From: an uncultured Ruminococcus sp.
GTDB taxonomy: Bacteria > Bacillota > Clostridia > Oscillospirales > Acutalibacteraceae
Length of the DNA: 53,929 nucleotides
Reading direction: 5' to 3'
Assembly: GCA_902798755.1 (NCBI GenBank)
Contig: CADBYC010000006.1
Coordinates: 1-53,929, forward strand
Part shown: positions 50,301 to 53,929 of the stretch, piece after piece
Position numbering within the stretch: the stretch's first letter is position 1
Layout of the letters: each line of letters starts with the position of its first letter
Program-made: the position numbers and the translations under genes
Notes under the pieces: model-generated
Database searches by the model: none
What the model was told of the DNA's origin: nothing
The model's input: only the letters and a program-made list of their open reading frames with translations

Positions 50301-52608
50301 ATCTGGACGTAATGTACTGTCTGTATGACAGCATCGTAAAGTACTCGGCGTCCTCTTTGTTCGTACCGGCTTTGATGACCAATCCCGGGGCGACGCTGAC
50401 GGTCGCTCCTCTGATATCACCGGCGTTATCTCCCGAATATGCGGTACCGCCGCTGATGGCGCCGGTGCCGGACGCCTCGACGACGCCGCCGCGGATGATG
50501 ATGTTGCCGCCGTCACCGCCGACCTTATAAACGCTTCCGCCGCCGCCGATACCTGCGGCACATGAGCCGCCGTATGCTTTGATATAGCCGGCGTTGATGA
50601 CAATGCTGGTAGCATCTTGGGCAAAGGTGTATAAACCGCCGCCGCTGCCGATGCCTGCGCCGCACGAGCCGCCGCGCGCCGTCACAATACCGCCGTTGAT
50701 GGTAATGCTGCCGGCTTTTTCATCACTGGCGTTGGCGTTTTCATCGTAGAAACTATCGGGCACTAAATTGCCGCCGATACCGGCTTGATATTCGCCGCCG
50801 CTTACCGTCAGTTGTCCGGTGGTCTCTTTTTCAAGAGATTGTACATGAAGGGTCAGCGCATTGACCCTTGATACATGAAGGCCGCCGTTGATGGTCATGC
50901 TTGCGCCATCGGCAATGATGAGATGTACATCGCCGAGCGCGTTGATTCTATGGTTGACCGTTTCAACGGTATCCACGTAAACGAAAGTTTCCTTACCGCT
51001 CGCACCCCAGTCACTGTCAACAAGAGATGCAACAGAGGTGTCGTCAAAATGGACATAATCGGTTATTGTCTTTTTAACAAACTCGCCGTTTTCGTAATCC
51101 AGATAAGAGATCGGATCCGGAACCCTTACCGTCACGGTACAGGTCGAGATCTTATCGTCGGACTGATCGTCAGGCGTGCCGTTCGTGGCTCTCGCCGTGA
51201 TTGTCGCATTGCCCGAAGACTGAACCGTTACCAGACCGTTCTGATCGACGGTCACAACATTCTCGTCGCTTGTCGACCATTTAATCTCTTGGTAGGAAGT
51301 ATCCTCCGGGTTGATTGTCGGCGTAAGTTGAACAGGTCTGCTGTATGTAAACAGATCGAGGTTCGTTTTATCGAGCGGAATTGCGGAGACGTGAATGACG
51401 GTTACATTTACCGTGCAAGTTACAATCGCATCATCGGACTCATCTTCCGTATCGTTCGTAATTCTTGCCGAAATGATTGCGGTACCGTCCCAATGAGGCG
51501 TTACCAAACCGTTTTTATCGACCGTCGCTACTGATTCGTCGCTGGACGACCAAACGACGAAACGCCCTTCATTAAACGTAGCGTCGGACGGTGTAAACGA
51601 AGTGATGCTGAGCTGTTCGGTATCCTTTCCGACAACAAGGTTAGTTGAGGTCTTGTTGATCGTCATATTTGTCACGGGGATAAGACTTCGCACCTGCGCC
51701 TTCGCCTGACCGCCGTAGCTTTTAACATATACTATATCGGAGATAACATTGCCCGCTTTTACATATAAATCATCAGCGATCTTTAATGTACCGCCAAATG
51801 CCGCTCCTTTGTCAGAACGAGCATAAGCCTCAACATAGCCACCGTTGATGGTAATGCTTGACCAGCCCCATCTCGGCGCACAGCCAACCGCATAGCCCTC
51901 GTTATCATTATCGTTGTTTTGAGCAGAAACATGACCGCCGTTGATCACAATGGTGCTGTTGATACCGCCGATTGCTTCTGGATTACCTACGCCTGCATAC
52001 ATATTACCGAATCTCGAATAAGCGTAAACGTCACCGCCGTTAACAGTAAGCGTTCCGCCGGTACAGTCGATACCGATTCTGTTTCTTCCTGCCTGACCGG
52101 TGACTTTACCGCCGTTGATGGTAACTGTGGCGTTAGTGCCGTCGATACCGGGATTTCCCTGTCTGCGGCCGAAGTATTCTCCTTCGCCGGTAGTACCGTT
52201 ACTGTACAGCTCGCCCATGTTGGAGCCGGTGGATTGGGCGTAGATGGTCAGGCTGCCGCCTTCGCGTACTTTGACACCGAAAGCTCCGAAGCTGATTTTT
52301 ACGCCGTCCTTAATAATCAGATGCACGTCGCCGTAAACATTGATATAATAGCCGTCGCTGCCCCATTTGCTGGGTGTGGGATACGTAAAGTCGCTTTCTG
52401 CAACATACCACTTGGTCTCGCCCTCGGCGCCCCAAGTCCTCTGACCTGTGAATGTTTCATACGAACTGCACGTTTTCGTTGCGCCGTTCGCATCCAAATA
52501 TGTAACCCCGGTCGCCGCGCTCGCCGTAATCGGCAGAGCAGTAAACATGCCGACAACTATGAGTATTGTCAGTAGGATACTGACTGATCTTTTTACATAT
52601 TGTGCCAT
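44338..52608 (-). CDS. Giant secreted dockerin protein with beta-helix, Big_2 and InlB-type repeats
   Basis: The 2756-residue protein has a signal peptide (1-32, ending PITASAA). Four related modules follow at about 36, 500, 1150 and 1615, each opening SYLD and a WG...W(Y)V strand and then rich in right-handed beta-helix repeats of the type VTINGGxVTANG. Eight Big_2 Ig-like domains in blocks of two, four and two lie between them (for example VWSSSDESVATVDKNGLVT). Two paired modules lie at about 1925-2330, then five repeats of about 70 residues of InlB/Flg_new type (YTVTWMNGEDVL; YSFAGWTPEV) at about 2344-2683. The C-terminal dockerin at 2687-2756 has GDVDGDGVLAITDATLIQRYL and ADVDGDGEVSIIDVTLIQRYL. 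It is presumably attached to a cohesin scaffold on the cell surface, as an adhesin or glycan binder. No catalytic domain is seen. AGGAGG lies 8 bases upstream. Confidence 0.93.
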   Translation of the reverse strand: MAQYVKRSVSILLTILIVVGMFTALPITASAATGVTYLDANGATKTCSSYETFTGQRTWGAEGETKWYVAESDFTYPTPSKWGSDGYYINVYGDVHLIIKDGVKISFGAFGVKVREGGSLTIYAQSTGSNMGELYSNGTTGEGEYFGRRQGNPGIDGTNATVTINGGKVTGQAGRNRIGIDCTGGTLTVNGGDVYAYSRFGNMYAGVGNPEAIGGINSTIVINGGHVSAQNNDNDNEGYAVGCAPRWGWSSITINGGYVEAYARSDKGAAFGGTLKIADDLYVKAGNVISDIVYVKSYGGQAKAQVRSLIPVTNMTINKTSTNLVVGKDTEQLSITSFTPSDATFNEGRFVVWSSSDESVATVDKNGLVTPHWDGTAIISARITNDTEDESDDAIVTCTVNVTVIHVSAIPLDKTNLDLFTYSRPVQLTPTINPEDTSYQEIKWSTSDENVVTVDQNGLVTVQSSGNATITARATNGTPDDQSDDKISTCTVTVRVPDPISYLDYENGEFVKKTITDYVHFDDTSVASLVDSDWGASGKETFVYVDTVETVNHRINALGDVHLIIADGASMTINGGLHVSRVNALTLHVQSLEKETTGQLTVSGGEYQAGIGGNLVPDSFYDENANASDEKAGSITINGGIVTARGGSCGAGIGSGGGLYTFAQDATSIVINAGYIKAYGGSCAAGIGGGGSVYKVGGDGGNIIIRGGVVEASGTGAISGGTAYSGDNAGDIRGATVSVAPGLVIKAGTNKEDAEYFTMLSYRQYITSRYAYISLPVAAESISLPETSVTLTGDETISLRPVTFVPVESSYNSMSFMKWTTSDDTIATVDANGLVTPLHDGTVTITATANNGTPNDPSDDKIATCTVTVVFVEEEVSLEKTSLGLTLNGPSERLVSTTSPANATVKTLVWTSSDPAVASVDQNGVVTPHKLGSATISVTATNRTETTEDDKTATCEVSVTVLDVEEITLDKTSVEMEANRATVKLNPTIAPQYTTYRSADMITWESDNPAVATVDKNGVVSAHWEGTATITATAINGTPDDPSDDKTATCTVTVSMVYVTDPTLSESEVDINLYRKPYKLTGTIHPDDTSYKTYKWESDDPTIATVDQSGYVTPVSVGTTTIRFTATNGTPEDPSDDKAATCTVNIVIPDEISYLDYNAETNTFSEAKTTAYSLVYDDDTQWGKNGEEKWYYVDKDITINNSVYVISDVHLILADNATLTVKGGISVSDSGSLTIYTQSQDEDTMGKLKATGGDSRSGIGSSYSSAGGSITINGGVITAKGANNKPGISGTDVTINSGVITANGGTNSDGIHASLAVTVNSGTVKANGVDTGSGITGKTVTVNGGSVTANGGGLGGSPYFTSGRGTVAETITVNGGKVWTHGFYSGVSGKLVIKDGLLLMVGDRHIDIHNYELDFRVLRTSHIYIGSYADVTGITLNRETLELMPNTGTANIGATVTPTDSHRNIVWSSDNPDVATVDQGGNVTARWEGTATITATATNGTEDTSDDFSATCTVNVTMVNITGVTLDTTELDISLYRKPLKLTATVEPSDASYKTISYASDDPTIAEVDQDGNVIPVSPGTTTIRYIADNGSPDDPSDDKTAVCTVNVFVPDEISYLDYDAESGAFNEEKTTAYSLVYADDTSWGAADETKWYYVDKDITLDNTVYLNGDVRLILADNATLDAQGGIRSTNGSSLTIYSQSQDKNTMGKLIAKDNIDNVTGIDIVNATLTVNGGVITANGSEGYSGIGALLHVGRGTIIVNGGVVTSTGVLIAGIYGCDITVNNGELTSFSRDEYGLDACTVTINGGEVTSTGENTVGINDCTVTLNGGKLTSTGKNGAGIQYSNVVINRGVVTATSEEAEGISNCEVTIDKLGKLTASGKEMAIDGTVVFEGMIVIAGDNADNAERVFDYPENLNYAYVSIYFDDALADYAIQNQSVNCNVTITRDGEQILTANVGDTVTVSVDTGNTRFREIKVNKAASGKIQTLKDLTYLMGNADFIGMKGTMPNGESYDYSTLHCKLNEKGNFVLLNGDTVVTELTGADDFNVEDHSNDDFIFMIINVTCSGYSWQYIIDDGDLVQIVVAEGQSYIFASSGVGAHNASIGEEIPITTVTEGSEYTFTMPSSDVIVKAISDILYNISDESENGNVTAAKNGETISQAIAGETVTLNVNPDEGYALKDIAVYAPGDSVKNVEQLASMMGNAVFQGATGEFPWGESFDYSDMLCKVNDEGNIVVMKGEEVIADLSEIVHFGCDNSNPMSIACVIDTPYNTWNFFIENGVLNRIAIPNNDSYMPIFESYGTGDGKLPDRELELTTVEKGKTYTFTMPNADVRVAATFEKSAEDPSSFTVTWKNWDGTELEKDENVKKGATPEYNGKTPGRVEDDEYTYTFAGWTPEIAAVTGDVTYTATFDSTKRSYTITWKNDDGSIIDTTTVEYGETPTHADPEKTSDAQYTHTFLGWSPAVTSVTGDAEYTATYSSTVNEYTVTWMNGEDVLGTDTVAYGETPVYSGETPTKDSTAEYDYSFAGWTPEVDTVTGDVTYTAAFDSTKRSYTITWKNEDGSVIDTTTVEYGETPTHADVTKDATAQYTYTFAGWTPEIVAVTGDAEYTAQFSSTVNQYTVTWMNGEDVLETGTVAYGETPVYSGETPTKDSTEEYDYSFAGWTPEVDTVTGDVTYIATFDEIKRTILGDVDGDGVLAITDATLIQRYLVDMVNLSDKQIKAADVDGDGEVSIIDVTLIQRYLVGIKVKYPINEYI

Positions 52609-52746
52609 TGATTTTCCTCCTTTTTCAAATATATTTCAAATAGGATATAACATTGTTTATTTGGTCTTGCCTGCTGACCGTATATTTTTCATATCAGGTA
52701 TTGGCTAAAGCCAAGCAAATAAAACAAATCGTTACCAAAACAAAAA

Positions 52747-52775
52747 ACACAGACGCATTTATCCTACGTCTGTGT
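52747..52775 (-). terminator. Terminator-like hairpin in the leader of the giant gene
   Basis: ACACAGACG and CGTCTGTGT, a perfect 9-bp stem with an 11-nt loop. On the minus strand TTTTTT follows. It lies 139 bases before the giant gene start. Confidence 0.78.
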
Positions 52776-52799
52776 CAGTTAACTAAAATGATTCTGCTG

Positions 52800-52850
52800 A
52801 AAAAAGGGCGCACGAAAGAAAGCGCGGTTATCCGCTGTGCTGTGCGTGCG
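52800..52850 (-). other. Early hairpin with U tract in the leader
   Basis: At the predicted 5' end of the transcript, CGCACG and CGTGCG enclose a GCGG/CCGC tetraloop hairpin across a symmetric internal loop. On the minus strand CCC and TTTTTT follow. It resembles a second, weaker terminator or a short RNA. Confidence 0.5.
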
Positions 52851-52856
52851 TATAGC

Positions 52857-52885
52857 ATTATCGCTCTTACCGTCATCCGTGTCAA
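52857..52885 (-). promoter_or_regulatory. Promoter upstream of the giant gene
   Basis: On the minus strand: TTGACA, 17 bases, GATAAT. It gives a leader of about 240 bases to the giant gene start. The remainder to 53062 holds no convincing gene. Confidence 0.75.
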
Positions 52886-53062
52886 GCCCTTTCTCTATAC
52901 TATATATCTATTCTATTTTAGGATATCATACAATAAATATTTTAAATTTCCAAATTCGAATAATGTGTTATTTTAGCTGTTCCATTCCGGTACGCCCCAT
53001 AAGAAAAGGTAATTAAGATTATAATGCTTTGCGAAGTTTCAGCGGCCGAAAAGGTCGCTTTT

Positions 53063-53509
53063 TCATTGTCTGCAATCAATAATTTGGAGTTGCTTTCTCT
53101 TTGCGTAATCCAGTGTTTTCGCTGCGCCACCTGAGCGATAGACGTAACAGATCGCGACGCTCGAATGCTCGACTAGCCATCGGTTGCGTTTTGGGATTCC
53201 GCTTTTGTAGGTGTAGTAAGAAAATGTGTGCGCTTCAAACGGATATATGATTTCATCAAACAAGCTGTCATTGAAAACCTTGAAATCCCGATACGGCATA
53301 ACAAGCACGCTCTTGATTTGAGGATAGTTCTTCTTCAATCTATGGACGATCACGGCGGCGGTCTTATCGAAGTGCCCCTGACCGCCATTCAGAAACAGCT
53401 CAATTCCGGCATTTATCGCTTTAATGATTGCCCGCTCAATATCCGCTTCATTCACTTGGTAACAATCCCTGTTGCCGATGAACAGAGCGGTTTTTTCTTT
53501 GTCTATCAT
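53063..53509 (-). CDS. SLOG-domain protein (YpsA/DUF1273-like)
   Basis: The 148-residue Rossmann-like protein of the SLOG superfamily, a group that binds nucleotide-derived ligands. Visible signatures are TALFIGNRDCY near the start, the phosphate-type loop FLNGGQGHFDKTAA, a VLVMPY strand, and SSVAICYVYRSGGAAKTLDYA. The ligand and output are unknown. The start is uncertain. MIDKEKT is the best fit to the family, but a GTG 18 codons earlier (53563) has AAGGAG 4 bases upstream and would add a hydrophobic segment. The open frame continues further upstream, through a region that can also fold as RNA. Confidence 0.78.
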   Translation of the reverse strand: MIDKEKTALFIGNRDCYQVNEADIERAIIKAINAGIELFLNGGQGHFDKTAAVIVHRLKKNYPQIKSVLVMPYRDFKVFNDSLFDEIIYPFEAHTFSYYTYKSGIPKRNRWLVEHSSVAICYVYRSGGAAKTLDYAKRKQLQIIDCRQ

Positions 53510-53523
53510 CGTTTTACACAAAT

Positions 53524-53554
53524 AAAAAAGCGCAGCCACCGAAGCAACCACGCT
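53524..53554 (-). terminator. UUCG-capped terminator-like hairpin before the SLOG gene
   Basis: On the minus strand AGCGTGGTTGC, TTCG, GTGGCTGCGCT pairs along 11 positions (several G-U) and is followed by TTTTTT. It lies 15 bases before the ATG at 53509. Confidence 0.6.
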
Positions 53555-53595
53555 GAAAAACACTTGGCTCCTTGTTGCTACACAATTACAAACGA

Positions 53596-53700
53596 CTTTG
53601 ATGTTCTCAAAACGATTGCGAGCCTGTGTTTTTTTCACAGAATAGTATCGTTTTAAGAACACGAAAAATGCACAGGAGGTTACCCCCTGCGTTATCAAAG
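53596..53700 (-). ncRNA. Candidate structured leader RNA (three-way junction)
   Basis: An outer helix (CTTTGAT with ATCAAAG) encloses a 7-bp hairpin with a 3-nt loop (53673..53689) and a 14-bp helix pairing 53603..53616 with 53647..53660. That helix is capped by a CTGTG/CACAG hairpin with a 7-nt A-rich loop. The 14-bp and outer helices are contiguous on the 3' side, so they could stack. I do not recognise a known riboswitch or RNA family. Confidence 0.5.
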
Positions 53701-53732
53701 TCATATTTAGTTTGTAATTATGTAGCAGCTTC

Positions 53733-53761
53733 ATCATAACACAGTAAAGCAGGAAAAGCAA
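53733..53761 (-). promoter_or_regulatory. Promoter upstream of the SLOG gene
   Basis: On the minus strand: TTGCTT, 17 bases, TATGAT, placing the start of the transcript about 26 bases before the structured RNA. Confidence 0.65.
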
Positions 53762-53929
53762 TATTTAAATATCCAATTAATATTGAATGTATATACACGC
53801 AAAGTGACAAATATTATATAATATTCCTTGGGCGCATTGTAAAATGAAGTTGCAACAATAAAATAAAAGAGTCCACAGTGACGATTCTGTAGTAGAATTG
53901 AGTTTGCGGAACCAATTCGAAAGGATCAT
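53762..53929 (+). other. Right edge, probable leader of the next gene
   Basis: AT-rich and without a gene. The last bases are GAAAGGATCAT, a ribosome binding site followed by what may be the first bases before a start codon just outside the window. Confidence 0.4.

Noticed and set aside
52653-52976. 107-codon plus-strand open frame upstream of the giant gene
   Set aside because: No ribosome binding site; it spans the minus-strand promoter and terminator hairpin.
53596-53700. Known riboswitch or tracrRNA for the SLOG leader
   Set aside because: No conserved core of c-di-GMP, c-di-AMP, SAM, T-box or cobalamin elements is visible, and no Cas9 gene is present. Left as an unassigned structure.

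Overview
The window looks like a chromosomal segment of a Gram-positive, anaerobic gut Clostridium-class bacterium, most likely Ruminococcus or a close Oscillospiraceae relative. The reasons are an hrcA-grpE-dnaK-dnaJ operon with a CIRCE operator, FakA/FakB/PlsX lipid genes, a YdjGHI-like envelope-stress operon, a Firmicutes-type LexA box, strong AGGAGG ribosome binding sites, and two secreted proteins with the double LIQRYLV-type dockerin repeats typical of Ruminococcus cellulosome or amylosome proteins. No species can be fixed from the sequence alone.

Layout. 0.2-6.2 kb: a membrane protein and the heat-shock operon (minus strand) under one promoter that carries CIRCE. 6.4-7.5 kb: two tiny paralogous membrane proteins and rpsT. 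7.6-10 kb: an EamA exporter and citrate synthase. 10.1-13.8 kb: a VTC-type polyphosphate polymerase and a DUF4956 membrane protein behind an 11-bp-periodic TTCACA array that resembles a Pho box, then a large GIY-YIG protein. 13.9-19.5 kb: fakA, fakB, an acetyltransferase-like gene, plsX and acpP, all on the minus strand, which together would feed exogenous fatty acids into phospholipid. 19.7-21.1 kb: a TetR regulator and an HGSNAT-like membrane acetyltransferase. 21.2-26 kb: a Gx-transporter/NusG-II/serine-hydrolase operon divergent from apbE, a small membrane protein and a lipoprotein esterase. 26-30.8 kb: TfoX-like and zinc-ribbon proteins divergent from an SPFH, zinc-ribbon and TPM operon matching Bacillus ydjIGH without pspA. 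31-36.6 kb: an rRNA methyltransferase, lexA with its own SOS box, a putative cohesin-dockerin adaptor and a HAD phosphatase. 37-39.5 kb: an SOS-type Y-family polymerase cassette ending in a YolD-like protein.

From about 39.8 kb to the right end, base composition and codon use turn AT-richer and the content becomes accessory. There is a tyrosine integrase, an excisionase, an FtsK/TcpA-type translocase, a broken HUH-helicase Rep gene and a conserved small protein, next to a fragment that looks like a tRNA-Thr 3' end. This is an integrative mobilizable element or its remnant. To its right lie an 8.3-kb gene for a 2756-residue secreted dockerin protein and a SLOG-domain gene. Both sit behind long leaders with terminator-like hairpins.

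Several short repeat families are spread between genes: a MITE-like element (three copies), a CCTTCCCC/GGGGAAGG hairpin family with a covarying central stem (three copies), and a GTCATTGCGAGG family (four copies). No CRISPR array, rRNA or intact tRNA gene was seen.
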